From Diplolepis rosae (taxonomy: Eukaryota; Arthropoda; Insecta; Hymenoptera; Diplolepididae): 64,000 nucleotides of DNA. The position numbers and the translations under genes are program-made. The notes beneath the pieces were generated by a model that made no database searches, was not told where the DNA came from, and saw only the letters and a program-made list of their open reading frames with translations. This document shows, in pieces, positions 1-12,019 of the stretch (positions within the stretch are counted from its first letter, which is position 1; every line of letters starts with the position of its first letter). The stretch is from the NCBI GenBank assembly GCA_030998225.1, contig JAPYXD010000737.1, positions 2,790,001 through 2,854,000 on the forward strand, in the 5' to 3' direction.

Positions 1-768
1 GTTCCCGTCTGATTAGAATCAAGTCAAAATATTTTTTTAATAAATTTTACAGCCCCTTAAAAAACAAAAAAAAATTTCCAAAATCGGAGCCCAATCTTCA
101 AAAAGGCGCAATTTTGCAGTTTCAGAAAACTTGTTTATTTTAATTAAAACGATAATCATTAATTTCAAGAATTTTTTTGGAGAAGCGTTCAAAATAAGTG
201 GAACGGCTGCAATCATGGATACCGTGAAATATTTTTTTTGCATCCTGTTATAATTATTGTTTTACAGTAATGTTCAGATATGCTTTTTTCTTTGTATATA
301 GTACCTTTAGGGTTACACAATACACTGGAATTTAAAACATTGGGTCTTATTTGCCTATACACAAAATAAAGATGTGTCGGATTTCGAAGAAAATTTTTTT
401 TTATTTTAAGCAGACAAATCTTTTTGAAAAATTACTTTAGAATGATAATCCTAGTCTATTATATTCGTTATGCTGTCAGAAATATCCAGTAAAAATTCAA
501 TAGTAATGGCTCTTATAGGTTACGAGAAAATGGTACATAACCATATGCGAAAGTGGCATTTAATTAGCATTAGCCGGGTAAAAGTGGATCTATCCGCTCA
601 AGTTACCATATTAATGTCTAAGCTTTGATTTTCGTTTTAATGCTAAACAAAACGAAACAAATTCATCTGAACTATTTAATACTTCAATAAAACAGTTTTT
701 TCCATCAATGAAAGTACAAATACTTTCTTGACGACACACTACCGTACGTGCCGCATGGCACACCTGCC
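1..768. other. AT-rich stretch without recognised gene
   Basis: Low-complexity AT-rich DNA with short chance reading frames on both strands. I see no domain, splice-bounded exon or repeat boundary here. Confidence 0.5.
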
Positions 769-1015
769 ATGCGTCATTTGCGGGAACTTTTGATTTACTT
801 CTTCAATTTGAAGAAATATGCAGCTGAGGCGCATCGATTGCTTGTAGAAACGTATGGCGAGGCTGCCTTAAGTGAGAGAAGTTGTCGTGAGTGATTTCAA
901 AAGCTTACGAACAGTGAATTTAACATCGAAGACAAAGAACGTAGCTGAAGGCCAAAAGTGTACGAAGACGCAGAATTGGAAGCATTATTGGATCAAGATT
1001 TGTGTCAAACGTAAG
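769..1015 (+). pseudogene. mariner transposase N-terminus, degraded
   Basis: Conceptual translation from the ATG at 769 gives the helix-turn-helix half of a mariner transposase. It includes LRELLIYFF, AAEAHRLLVETYGEAALSE, a CRE-stop-FQK stretch where the family has W, and EDAELEALLDQD. Two in-frame TGA codons interrupt it. The catalytic DD34D half is absent: the match ends near 1015 and unrelated sequence follows. I found no terminal inverted repeats around it. It resembles the N-terminus of the mariner relic at 52.3 kb. It is a dead fragment. The family call is firm; the subfamily cannot be assigned. Confidence 0.8.
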
Positions 1016-1149
1016 AAGAGCGATGCGATGGACAATACATGGAATAAAACATAAGATTTCGTTCTTTCACAATAAATGCCCAATTTTTGATAAAAAACGG
1101 CGGAAACTTATTTGTACACCTGATATATGTAGGACGTACAAGAAGAAGA

Positions 1150-1480
1150 GGAAAGGTAAGGATCGGATGGGTAAATCGCTGCATCCGCGAACATGCCAAG
1201 GTTGCTCGGTGCTTCAGGTGCCAGGGGTATGGCAAGGTAAGGGACGCCAAAGATCTCCTGAAGCAGGCGGCCAGGGAGAGAGGAGCTGACGTGCTGCTCA
1301 TTAGTGAGCAGTGAAAATGGTCCGATAACTCTACCTGGTACCAGGATGCATCAAGTAGGGCCGGGATCCTTGTGTGCAACCCTGATTATGGCTTCGGGGA
1401 CTATCTGGAGACCGACAAAGGGTTTGTTTAGGTAGAAGTAGCAGGGTTGCGTGTGTCTCGTGAATGCGTGATTGAGTCAA
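1150..1480 (+). pseudogene. R1-like non-LTR retrotransposon fragment (Gag knuckle fused to endonuclease)
   Basis: The frame at 1087-1314 reads IREHAKVARCFRCQGYGK, the first CCHC knuckle of an R1/LOA-type Gag. It runs directly into LLKQAARERGADVLLISEQ, the start of the ORF2 apurinic-type endonuclease. Translation continues past a stop as WYQDASSRAGILVCNP, a typical continuation of the same endonuclease. The second knuckle and the Gag-ORF2 junction have been deleted, which creates the fusion. The same Gag motif (CFRCQGYG) occurs on the other strand near 46.0 kb, so both fragments come from one family. Stops and the deletion make it non-functional. Confidence 0.75.
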
Positions 1481-2019
1481 GTACATCGTGCGAAGCTTGT
1501 TTCCAGATGTAGAATAATTCCAGAGATAGGAACGAAGTTCCTGCATGGTCCGGTGCTTAGAGCTTTTTACTCTCGAGGATCTAAAGAGAGCGGACGAGAG
1601 GTTTAAAGCCGATACAGCACCGAGAATCGGTGGTATGTCAAACAAGACTTTCAAAAATTGGATAAGTTGTTGCAAGTTAAATTTGAAAAAACAAGACATT
1701 TGCAACTATAAAAATAGTCTATTGTGTATCTAGGAGGGAAAGTAGGTCTGTTGGGGCGAGGATCAATATATTCAGGCCGATTCGTAGCCGAGCGCGCGCC
1801 GAAGGAGCGTGCGAGGAGGAGAAGAGGACTGAATACATCGGTCGAGTCCCAAAATGACCAACCTCCGTGGTACACACGATATTTTTTGCAAAATACGTCC
1901 TAAAGAAGTATTTCGAGTGTCTGTAGAATGGTATTGAGAGTGTCCAATTACGACTCGGTGGAATAGTAACATGTTATAACAATAATATTGATAAATATGG
2001 AACGAAAGGTGGTGGAAAG

Positions 2020-2112
2020 GGCTGTAGGGGGAGGGTCCCAGGGCCGGAGCCCCGGTGGGGGTGCAGGGGGCAAAGCCCCTGCCGGGGGGTTGGGGGGACT
2101 GTGCCCCCCGAA
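2020..2112. other. GC-rich island with two hairpins and G-quadruplex-like runs
   Basis: About 90 bp of very high GC in an AT-rich surround. It contains GCAGGGGGCAAAGCCCCTGC, which folds on itself, and GGGGGGACTGTGCCCCCC, a second hairpin. Repeated runs of three to six G suggest quadruplex potential on this strand. There is no coding frame of note. Confidence 0.8.
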
Positions 2113-2335
2113 TTGTATGAAACGAATTTGATTGAATTTAATAATGTATGGAAAAGTATAAACTTTGGTTAGATTAATTAAATATTTTTCTAGAACGTAA
2201 AATGTTTTTTCTTCAAGTTTGAAAAATTTTAAGTATAATTTTTGGGGTATTCAGTATTTCAAGAAACAAATTTGATTGAATTTAATAACGTATGGAAAAG
2301 TATAAACTTTGGTTAGATTAATTAAGTATTAGCAC
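2110..2335. repeat. direct repeat pair of about 70 bp
   Basis: The block with ATTTGATTGAATTTAATAA, GTATGGAAAAGTATAAAC and TTTGGTTAGATTAATTAA occurs at about 2115-2190 and again at 2262-2330 with a few substitutions, spaced by roughly 147 bp. Confidence 0.8.
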
Positions 2336-2600
2336 TGAGCCCAGAACGTGCGAGATGGCTCCCTGGTGAGCAATGAAGGAGTTAGCTTAATCACTGCTGT
2401 CGCCATCTTGCGGTCCGATCAAGTATTTGCTTGGGGGGGAAATATAATCCATTTTTCGCAACAGTACAGAGGGCGTAAGGAACAAAAGTAGGACATAAAG
2501 AACGAAAGTAGGACTTAAGGGAGAAAACAGATACAATATGAACATGCTGGTCGTAAATGGACAACTTTACAGCCGCTCTACAGGGGGTCGAAGTACTACT

Positions 2601-5600
2601 TTATTGCCTGTATTGCAAAAAAACTATTTTTTTACATGCTTTAAAAACCGTAAATGATAAAAAATTTTCTATGTCCAGAAAACAATGCGCAGTAAAAACT
2701 TCTATCGAAATGTATTAAAAGTAATTAAAATTCGTTAGCTGAGAGACCCAAGACGTTCTACAGGCTGTAACTTTGTGCTTAGACCTAAAATTTAAGAAGT
2801 ATATTGTCTAATAATTCGACTTTCAATTGGGACAAATTTTGAAACATTGATTTTGTTCAACCGATAAACCAGGTGCCCGCTTTAAGACGGTAATGACAAA
2901 ATTAAGATTTGATTTTCCGATCATTCACGCTCAGAATTAAAACTAAGGAATCTAATAGTTAGCGAAAGTGTAAAGACGTAACGTAAAATAGCGTAACTTG
3001 ACGATTTCCTTTAAAAATAACAATACTCAACATTAGATGTTTAGTCTTAAAGGAGTTACAACGTGACGTATCATTTTATCTTATCCCATTTAAAAATATT
3101 CATTTTCAGCCAAAATGTAAAGATGTAGCCTAAAATAACATGATTTGCTGATCTTCTTTAAAAATAACGATTCGCGACGAAAAAACTTCTAACAGTAAAA
3201 AATTTGGTAAACATAAACTTAAATTAGAAATTTTTTTTTTCATTTCTCGTTATTTTGGCATGGGGTCAGATTCTTTTTGTTTTCTTCAATTAAAATGTTC
3301 ACTATTAGATATAAAAATACTCCAAAAGAAAGCAAGGCAAATTTTGAAATTATTAAATTTCTTCAATAATAAAATTTTTTTAAATTGCAGTCGTTTCGTG
3401 TGCAAAAATGTTTATGTTTTCCGGTTTATTTGTTATCCGGTTTTTTATTCACAGTGAACTCTAAATATTTTTTCAATTCGTGATGCTGCATACAGGACTA
3501 CTTCATTTTGAATTGCAAGCTATGAGATAAGTTTTTCAATTCTATGATAATCCTTATTTTAATTATCTCCGTTTTACAGAAGTATTTTTACATTAAAAGA
3601 TCCATAAAATATGATTACATGCGTTTTTTCCGTGCATTATTAATTTAAAGTCGCATTAAAAAAATCGTGTTATGTGATTCAGTATGAAGTTGGCCTATCT
3701 TATAAGAAGTTAATTAAAAATCACTGACAGATGTTCGACGTAAACTCATCGAAATGTAAGTATTAACAAACAGCAAGATACAATAATAACGTTTAGGACT
3801 TATAGAAATAATATATCGTTCAAGAAATCCGTTGCCTTACAAGATTCGCGAAATATATTAAGGTTGTATGTAAAAAAATCGATCTCTGGTAGGATTTTTT
3901 TAAAAAGGAGCTTAAATTTAAATAGAATGATTATTTATATGTTAAATTAATTTCAAATTTTTTAACTGGACCAATACTGATATAATTAATGTCAAAGTTT
4001 TAACTCGTAGCAATTAAACGCTTTGGTAGAGAAATTAAAATTTTTTCGGTATTTGTGCTGCTTGAAAATGCAAATTAAAAAAAAACATTAAATCTCTCCA
4101 CCGTGTAGTTTTATAGATTGTCTAATGAAAAACATTGATATTTCAGTCACTTTCAAACGGATAAACGCAACAGTATCGCGACCTAGCAACACCGTTCCCT
4201 TTCTGCAGCTTGTTTGCTGACACACACATGCACTCGCGCACAACCAGTTTGGAAGCGTACGTGAAATCAAGTAGGCTGTATAAAACCATGAATGTTATTT
4301 ATTCAAAATATTATTCAATCAACAAAGACATTTTTAAACTTTTAACAATAAATAATCGTTGACATCAAGCTATTCAAATGCATATTACAGTTGGTCAATG
4401 ATGGTTAGGTTTAAATTGAAACGTTGCACGATCTACGAGTCAACCGCTGGCATAGCATTGGCGACTATACGTATAGACGCATACTACGAATTCTAAACCA
4501 GTTGCGCACAAAAATTTTCACCATGCAGGCCCATAAAATTTGTTCAAAACAGCATAGCTCGACGGCGCCCCACTGGACTCTACTATTTGTACGGGGGTGG
4601 GACTTTCATTCAACCATAAACTGTAGTTAGGGGGAACAGAATATGTTATTGTTCCCAGTATCTGCACCTTTGAGAAAAATAGCAATTTCGTGGTAATTTT
4701 TTAGTTTTTTCAGAAGTTATCTCTTTTTTTTTTTTTAGTAATTCTTTAACGTTTTTACAATGATTTCGACTTTTTCTTTAACTATTAATATTATTTCTTA
4801 ATAGGTACAATTCAATGTTTGACACGCGAAGGTTATACTCACTTTGTCAACAATAAAATGGCTTTAAAACCATTCGATGACAGATTTTTTCTTGAAATAA
4901 ACTTTTCATAAATAATTTTACATAATTTTGCAATGTTATTTTGTATGAATTTACGAAAATTAAATTAAAACATTCTAGAAGTTGTAACACCTAGGTTGAT
5001 AAAAATAAAAGCAATAACAATAAAATAATTAACATAAAGTTGAAACAATAGAATCAAAAAATTTTCACAATTTTGTTCGCATTTATGAATTTAATTGAAC
5101 TTTTTGCCGTTAGGAGGCACAATAAGCATGCGGATCAAAGGGGCAAAGCAAAAACAGAGGTGCGGTTAGGAGATACATTTGCATCACTTTTTGAAAAATA
5201 AGTATTTTACCTTCCGTGGAGTAACAAAAGAACTGGAAAAAATATTTTATTAAAACTTAATGATTAGAGTTTGCTTTGATATATACATTATTATGATAAG
5301 TCAATGTGTTTGAAAAGGAAAACAAAAGTTTAATAAAAACATCAGATATCTTACAGTGTCGTTAGAGTACACATTTACCTTAGTGAGAACTTTGGACACG
5401 ATTAAAAATATTTCATTTAGAAATCCAAGTTGAAACCATTTAAAACTGAACTGGGAAATCCAGGTACATTGCATGAATGGAAAATGCTAGCCGAAACTAG
5501 TGGCTGTTCGATTGGAAATTTGAGACGGTTTAACTTATATTTAAAATCCAAGTTGAACTAGGGCGGTTTTTTATTTGGAAAATTTTGGTTTCAGTTGGTC

Positions 5601-5846
5601 CAAGCAGAAATGAGTTGAGACAAGTTGATACTTGTTAACTGACTAGTTGAACCATGTCCTTTTATGTAGGGCTACCATTATCATGATGCTTGTCAGAATT
5701 GATTCAAAAACTCAAATCGATTTCCAATTGTTTCCGTTAACGAAAACAACTCAAAATTTTTAAGTTTATCATGGAGGTGCGTGGACAATCATACGAAATG
5801 TAATGCTTTGCTGGAAGTGCACATAAGCAATAGTGGTAAATAATAT
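2601..5846. other. AT-rich intergenic stretch, one weak tandem repeat
   Basis: No gene recognised. Around 2965-3035 and 3112-3180 two diverged direct copies share GTAAAGAYGTA and TTTAAAAATAACRATWC, with a period near 147 bp. Other reading frames in this stretch are short and lack family features. Confidence 0.5.
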
Positions 5847-6110
5847 TTATGTGCCTCCGGCGCGTACTCGTTTTTACGCTACAGTTGCGTATTGTTGTGT
5901 ATTACGATACAGAGGAATGTAATGTAAAAATTGAACTACACATGTGCCTATAACCATACAGCGGAGCGTAATCTTCTTCTTTTCACACAATTCGGGTAAT
6001 TACGAGACTCGCTTAAAATGCTCGCAGGACTGATCGCGCCTCGGCTTCGATCTCCTGCGAGCATCGTCGCTCGTCGCGTAATAACCCTCATTATGCACCT
6101 AGGCACATAA
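5847..6110. mobile_element. MITE family N, copy 1
   Basis: Short element ending in inverted TTATGTGCC / GGCACATAA. Its interior is shared with 48834-49361: CGATACAGAGGAATGTAATG, then GGGTAATTACGAGACTCGC, GCAGGACTGATCGCGCCTCG and TAATAACCCTCATTATGC. It is 264 bp long, against 528 bp for the second copy. There is no coding capacity. The target duplication is unclear because the flanks are themselves AT-rich. Confidence 0.75.
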
Positions 6111-7073
6111 TATACCATTACTGCATCGACCTCAGATTGTCATTTTTAGCACGCTCTACAAGCGTGAAAAGTGGCACATTTTATTCATATGCTATACAAA
6201 AAATGGTTTTGTTAGGACATATAAAAATTTTGGTTATTGCATATTGCGATCAGGATTCCTGTGATTTTGTGGCTAAGATTATGGCAAAACGGAACTAGGG
6301 ACAAATTATTAACCTACCAAAATTCGCACTCTAGTTTTCACAAAGGTTCCGGCACTACATCAAGTATCAGTTAACCTCATATTTCTAACATTAAATTTCG
6401 GTTTTATAGGGTTCTAGTTATCAAAGACTACACTGTAAAAATCCTGCATAAAATTCCACAAAATGATTGGATACAAGATACCAGACATTCCTAGGTTAAA
6501 ATTACAGAAAATATAATGTAAAATAACAGGCAGTGTAAAATTCTACGCGGATTTCTTGTTATTGTCCACACCTGTTGTAAAATTACCTACAAAAATAACG
6601 ATATTTTACTCAAGCGCTGTCAATTTACATTCCATTTCAGTGTAATTTTACACTAAGAGTAACTTCATTCATGCTCAGGTATTCTTAGTGTAATTTTGCA
6701 TGTTTCTTGTAAAAATTCCAAATTTTTTGGAAATCCCTTGTTTTTAAAAGGAATATTTTGCAAAACGAAAATGAAGTTTTCTTAAGATTTTTTACAATTT
6801 AGTGCTAAGAATATAGTATCATTACAAAACACGTGTCTTAACCTAATATATCAATATAAATGGTATAACCTTTGACACTTATCAAGGTCTCGGACCGCTT
6901 TCATGAGCTTTAAATGCGTTTCAGAAACTTCTTGGGCAGCTCCATTTGTATTATCGAAATCCTTCATTGTTGAAATGCACTTCATATAACCTTCTATATA
7001 ATTTTTACTTGTCACAATAAAAATATGGTATTGTTTATCAGTTTCTTGCTTCCTGAAACATACTGCTACAACC
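6111..7073. other. unassigned stretch with a reverse-strand frame
   Basis: No family recognised. A reverse frame at 6851-7108 gives an 85-residue product with a protein-like C-terminal half, but it overlaps the left end of the THAP element at 7074 and has no recognisable domain, so I do not call it a gene. A small palindrome AGTGTAATTTTACACT sits near 6640. Confidence 0.4.
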
Positions 7074-7297
7074 AGCCCTCTGGCTCTCTGAAATGAAAGT
7101 GTCACCAATATTGACCAACGGCCACGGTGGCGCTGACTGTTTAGTGGGCCGACATAGTATAAAATAAGATTACAAGCATGAAATTATTTTGGTTTTTTGT
7201 CATTTTTTGGGAAATAATCGGTTTCCAGTTGTTTTTGATTAATGACTTAATGAACTTAAAAATATTTTACGTGTAGTGAAAAAAAAATCTAGTGAAA

Positions 7298-7465
7298 ATG
7301 GTGAAATGCATAGCTGTTAGGTGCAAATCTGGGTACAAGTCCTGCTCACAGAAAAAGAATTTCTTCATCGTACCAAAAGACAAAAAGAAAATTAAAGATT
7401 ATGATGCTGATGCAAAGAGGACCAAAGCTGAGAAGAAAAAAGCAGCAAAACATGTTGAAAGTTAG
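7298..7465 (+). CDS. THAP zinc-finger N-terminal fragment (element A)
   Basis: A 55-residue frame beginning MVKCIAVRCKSGYKSCS and continuing NFFIVPKDKKK. The C-x4-C pair at residues 4 and 9, with FFxxPKDK after it, is the start of a THAP (C2CH) finger, the sequence-specific DNA-binding module of P-type transposases and of host THAP proteins. The second half of the finger (C-x2-H) is missing. After about residue 30 the frame runs into a lysine-rich tail and a stop. This is either a first exon whose partner is lost or a truncated relic. It lies inside a transposon, so a host role is unlikely. Confidence 0.6.
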   Translation: MVKCIAVRCKSGYKSCSQKKNFFIVPKDKKKIKDYDADAKRTKAEKKKAAKHVES

Positions 7466-8023
7466 AACTTTAGATGAACTAAATGTAGTTCTAAACTACC
7501 TGTTAGTTAAAACTGTAAATTATGTTTATAAATGAAAAAGGTCTATTACCTGTTAGTACAAATCATAAATCATTGTTACAAATGAAAAAACTAATACCTT
7601 TTCATATTAAGATGAGAGTGTAAGAAAAGCAAACGTTGATTATTTGTTACACCTTTGTAAAATGTTATTATATATTTTTATAAAACAATTTTATGCATTC
7701 TTCTAATACCTTCTAATTATGATGAGAGAGTTAAAAAGTCAAATGTTAATTATTTGTTATATTTTTGTGATTTTTTTAAAAATGTGATTATATATTTATA
7801 AAGCAGTTTTATAAATTCTTCACCTTTGTTTGACATATTTTTTAAGTTTTTTTTCCTTGTGTGAAAATGTTTCATACAATTGCTATTTTTTTAAACTACT
7901 TGATTTTACATTAAATTTTCATTTCATCGACTTTTAATAATACATGATTTTTATTCTATATACAATTTCATATTTAATTCCTTTGATTCTTACATTTTAT
8001 TAAATATAATTAAGAAAAGTACA

Positions 8024-8588
8024 TCCCGAGCGAACTGGCTGAACGGTAGCTTTACGCTGTAGCGTAAAGCTATCGTAAAGTAGCATTATAACTCATAAAT
8101 GAGGCAAAATAAACATTCAAAATGTTTTTATCCTTATTCTACGTTAAAAATAACGTTAACTGGTAATTGAAATATGCAATAGTTTTATTTATTCACGCTA
8201 AAAATTAAAAAAACATAATACCTGTCATTGAAGGCAGTGCAGTGGTTCACCTTTTGTGGAACGTCACCGTTAAAGTTGACCATTGGTTGGAGTGAGACAC
8301 AACTATACTTTCATCTCACTCTAACAAATAGTCAATCCTGACGGTGAAGACATGGAAAGTGATGAACCGCTGCACTGCCTTCAACGACAGGTATTATGTT
8401 TGTTTAATTTTTAGCGTGAATAAATAAAATTATTGCATATTTCAATTACCAGTTAATGTTATTTTGAACGTATAATAAGAATAAAAACATTTTGAATGTT
8501 CATTTTGTCTCATTCATGAGTTATAATGCTACTTTACGATAGCTTTACGCTACAGCGTAAAGCTACCGTTCAGCCAGTTCGCTAGGGA
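8024..8588. repeat. 565-bp near-perfect palindrome (foldback element) inside THAP element A
   Basis: The ends read TCCCGAGCGAACTGGCTGAAC and its inverse with one change. The whole unit folds about a centre near 8306. Each end carries its own smaller palindrome, GCTTTACGCTGTAGCGTAAAGC-like, split at its middle. The terminal motif CCCTAGCGAACTGGCTGAAC recurs at 25193, so this is a family. No coding capacity. Confidence 0.85.
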
Positions 8589-9219
8589 TTATTTTAAAAA
8601 CTTTTACTTTCAAATAAAGTATTTTTCTATCATTTATATAGTAATAATACTTCAATGCAATAACAACAATAATTAATAATATTAATACTTGAAGGGACGT
8701 AACTAGTTTGAAACATAAGTTTACCGCCCTCAACTTGAAACAAGATTTACGTCTAAAAGTAAAAAATTTCAATTTCTTTCTCCTATATATTAATTTTAAT
8801 AGTTTTGTAGATTAATCTCTCTGCAAAAATGCGGTATAATAATTTTGTTCAGAAAAAAATTGAGCTTTTACGTTTTTTCCCATGCATTTTACTGAATTTC
8901 GGTTCTTTAAACGATCAGACCCGCCTGTCGACTGCGGTCAACTCTCATGACATTTTTATATCATGGACCGAATAGCAAGAGACAGTAGGTATTGGTAGGT
9001 ATTAGCCCCCGGAATCTCTGGAGTTGAAAATGTCACAGATGTTGACCATTGGCCACCGTGGCGCTGGCTGTTCATGAGGCCGACCTTATACAGATTAGCA
9101 TTATGGAACATTGAAATTTAACGTTTTTTGTGAAAAATTGGTGTCTGAAGTGCTTTAGTGTACTTTTTAGGTAAATTGGAATGGTTTTAACAGTCGGTGA
9201 TATAAAAATTTAAGTGAAA

Positions 9220-9264
9220 ATGCGGAAATTTGTTGCTGTAGGTTGCAAAACAGGCTACGCGTAA
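9220..9264 (+). pseudogene. THAP exon remnant in element B
   Basis: Reads MRKFVAVGCKTGYA then TAA, followed by CSEK in the same frame. That is the THAP start seen in element A with a premature stop after residue 14. The stop is at the same codon in copy B'. Confidence 0.7.
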
Positions 9265-9404
9265 TGCTCTGAAAAAGTGCATTGTTTTGTGGTTTATTTA
9301 TCATGAGCGCCTTTAACTCATTAAAATTTAATCTATACTAAATTTAAAACGCTTTGAATAAAAAAATCAACAAAGCTGACTGACTGAACTTAAGGTATTA
9401 TAGA

Positions 9405-10113
9405 TAGGGAAGGGCGATCTTCAAAAAAAAGAATTGATTCTGAAATTATTGATTCAATTTGATCGATTAATCGGTTAAAAAGATCGATTTTTGAATCGAT
9501 CTTCAAAAATCAATACCTTTTTCTGAAAATGATAAATTTCTGTACAATAACCTTTTTTTAAAATGTTTTATAACAATTGGAGATATAATTGTTACTTGCA
9601 TATTTTGTGAATTTAAATTATCAAAATAAAAAGTGTTTATATCAATAAAAAAGGAAATTAGGCTTAAAAAACACACTATATTTGCGAATCAGGAACGTTT
9701 TTTATTTTTTTAAATTGCACAATTTCTAAAGCAATGCGTATTATTAGTGATAAAGTTTCTGACATAAATATGAAGTATTACTATAAAGTTTATAATATTA
9801 ATATACTTTGAACTTTGCATATCACTTAAAGTATTATTTATGATAAAATTTCTGGCATAAATATGAATTATTACTATGAAGTTTATAATATTAATATACT
9901 TTGTATATCACATTAAGGATATTCTCGTGGTCGATCCCTTGATTTCACTTTTAAACTAAAAAACAGTTCATAGGAATAGTTCATAGAAATAGGAAACAGG
10001 AAAAAAAGAAAGGAGAATCGTTCGTAAAGATCGAAAAAAAATATCAATCCAACCGATTAATCGAGTAAAAAAGATCGATCTCCGTAGAATCGAATCGAGA
10101 TCGCCCATCCCTA
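9405..10113. mobile_element. hAT-type non-autonomous element in copy B
   Basis: Inverted ends TAGGGAAGGGCGATCT and AGATCGCCCATCCCTA. The flanks are ATTATAGA (9397-9404) and ATTATATA (10114-10121), an 8-bp target duplication with one change, as expected of the hAT superfamily. The interior is AT-rich, has repeated GATCGATT-type motifs near both ends, and holds two copies of a 93-bp unit near 9775-9910. It has no transposase. Confidence 0.85.
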
Positions 10114-10897
10114 ATTATATATAAAATACACATAATAAATTATGTGCATATGAGATCTAAATATCCATTATATTGTTATGAAATATAGTATATTATGTTG
10201 ATTATTATTTATTATAAACATCTTTGTTCTTAGTGTTTTCAAATACTTATAAAGGAGTTTTATAAATTCTTTATATTTGTTACTTTTTCAAATGTACGTT
10301 CATTCCTTATGTGAAAGTTTTGTTCATAAAAATGTAATTTTTTCAATTACTGAGAAGTTTTAAAATATAAAATACAAAATGTCCTATAATAAAATCTAAT
10401 TTTTCTAACAAAATCAAGATGATATAATTAATACCCGTATTATAATTCAATTTGATGGAATTTCAATAGCCAATTTTTCTATTATAATATGTAAAACTGA
10501 TATAATATCAATAATATTGATAATATGAATAAATATTGTATTCTTATTTAATAATCACAATGTAAATATTAATGTTAAAACGAAGATAACAGAACTTTGA
10601 TTTCAATTTCCAGCCAGAATTACAAAGACAATTTTCGCCCAAATTTCAAGCATATTACCCTTTATATCAGTAAAAATTGCTTTAAATAATATTTAAAACT
10701 TTCTAGTTTAATGTGTTGTAAAAAAAAATATGATCAAGTAGTTTTTATCCCCAAAAATTTAATTTTTATGCATTTTTCCCATGCATTAAAATGAATTCAG
10801 GCCTCATGAACAATCAGCGCCCCTAGCCGCCACGGTCAATTCTTGTGACATTTTCGTTTCGCGGATTACGTGCATTCTGGCTAAGATGCAGGGGGCT

Positions 10898-11006
10898 GGT
10901 AGGTATTCATCGTACCATAGTTTTAGTTGCCCAAAGATTCAATTGCCCATAAAATAACCAGAAGTCACTATATTTGAAAAGCAGTGTTAGACGAAGATTA
11001 TGAAAG
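10898..11006 (+). mobile_element. left half of D-family foldback, split by insertions
   Basis: Begins GGTAGGTATTCATCGTACC and continues TTCAATTGCCCATAAAAT, matching the left arm of the complete D element near 26491-26600. Element B was inserted at its tip and a C-family copy follows at 11007. Confidence 0.7.
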
Positions 11007-11093
11007 CACTGATATCTATAATACACTGGATGCACAACACTGATCTCTATAATACGCTGGATGCACAATAATAGCAAAGTCGTGTGCTTCATT
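11007..11093 (+). mobile_element. C-family terminus with tandemly doubled end
   Basis: CACTGATMTCTATAATAC occurs at 11007 and again at 11038, a 31-bp tandem duplication of the C-family terminal repeat. It continues to GCTTCATT at 11086-11093, where foldback L is inserted. The same C copy resumes at 13476. Confidence 0.7.
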
Positions 11094-12019
11094 CATGGAG
11101 ACTAGATATAAGGAGACCAATCTCCATGTATCCATTCCCGAAATGAAGTTCTGCCAAGTACATAGTTACAAAACTTCCCAATGAGGGCATGTATGTTCCC
11201 TGGGTGCAAAATGGCGACGTCTAATACACGATGCCAGCCCTATGCATCTTAGCCAGAATGCACGTAATCCGCGAAACGAAAATGTCACAAGAATTGACCG
11301 TGGCCGCTAGGGGCGCTGATTGTTCATGAGGCCTGAATTCATTTTAATGCATGGGAAGAATGCATAAAAATTAAATTTTTGGGGATAAAAACTACTTGAT
11401 CATATTTTTTTTACAACACATTAAACTAGAAAGTTTTAAATATTATTTAAAGCAATTTTTACTGATATAAAGGGTAATATGCTTGAAATTTGGGCGAAAA
11501 TTGTCTTTGTAATTCTGGCTGGAAATTGAAATCAAAGTTCTGTTATCTTCGTTTTAACATTAATATTTACATTGTGATTATTAAATAAAAATACAATATT
11601 TATTCATATTATCAATATTATTGATATTATATCAGTCTTACATATTATAATAGAAAAATTGGATATTGAAATTCCATCAAATTGAATTATAATACGGGTA
11701 TTAATTATATCATCCTGATTTTGTTAGAAAAATTAGATTTTATTATAGGACATTTTGTATTTTATATTTTAAAACTTCTCAGTACTTTGAAAAAATTACA
11801 TTTTTATGAACAAAACTTTCACATAAGGAATGAAGGTACATTTGAAAAAGTAACAAATATAAAGAATTTATAAAATTCCTTTATAAGTATTTGAAAACAC
11901 TAAGAACAAAGATGTTTGTAATAAATAATAATCAACATAATATACTATATTTCATAATAATATAATGGATATTTAGATCTCATATGCACATAATTTATTA
12001 TGTGTATTTTATCTATAAT

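Larger units (their letters stand above)
1755..2600 (+). repeat. dispersed repeat family H, copy 1
   Basis: Two blocks here, at about 1755-1810 and 2450-2590, match the reverse complement of 37330-37600. Shared landmarks are TATTCAGGCC next to GCCGAAGG, and AAAACAGATACAATATG followed by GTCGTAAATGGAC. This copy also holds the GC-rich island at 2020-2112 and a short tandem of the AAAGTAGGAC type at 2474-2520, neither seen in the second copy. No coding domain was recognised. It may be part of a larger unclassified element. Confidence 0.55.
7074..8970 (+). mobile_element. THAP-type DNA transposon A, non-autonomous
   Basis: The left end starts AGCCCTCTGG, followed by a subterminal block (GTCACC..ATTGACCAACGGCCACGGTGGCGCTG) also found in the elements at 9.0 and 13.3 kb. 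The right end, near 8900-8970, carries the inverted subterminal counterpart: TTTTCCCATGCATTTTACTG, then GGTCAACTCTCATGACATTT. It encodes a short THAP-like first exon at 7298 and is interrupted by the foldback at 8024-8588. The extreme right terminus and target duplication are not clear. It is the most diverged of the three copies. Confidence 0.65.
9004..10897 (+). mobile_element. THAP-type DNA transposon B, carrying a nested hAT
   Basis: Termini are AGCCCCCGGAATCTCTGG on the left and GATGCAGGGGGCT on the right, in inverted orientation. The flanks are GGTAGGTATT at 8994-9003 and again at 10898-10907, a direct 10-bp target duplication. Subterminal blocks (GTCACAGATGTTGACC at left, its counterpart at right) match element A and copy B'. 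The element is 1894 bp. A THAP-like start at 9220 is cut by a stop. A hAT-type element at 9405-10113 sits inside. It is inserted in a D-family element whose remainder follows at 10898. Confidence 0.85.

Noticed and set aside
1005..1705. Overlapping 124-residue reverse frames
   Set aside because: Shadows of the forward mariner and R1-like fragments.
6851..7108. 85-residue reverse-strand frame
   Set aside because: Overlaps the terminus of THAP element A and has no recognisable domain or splice context.
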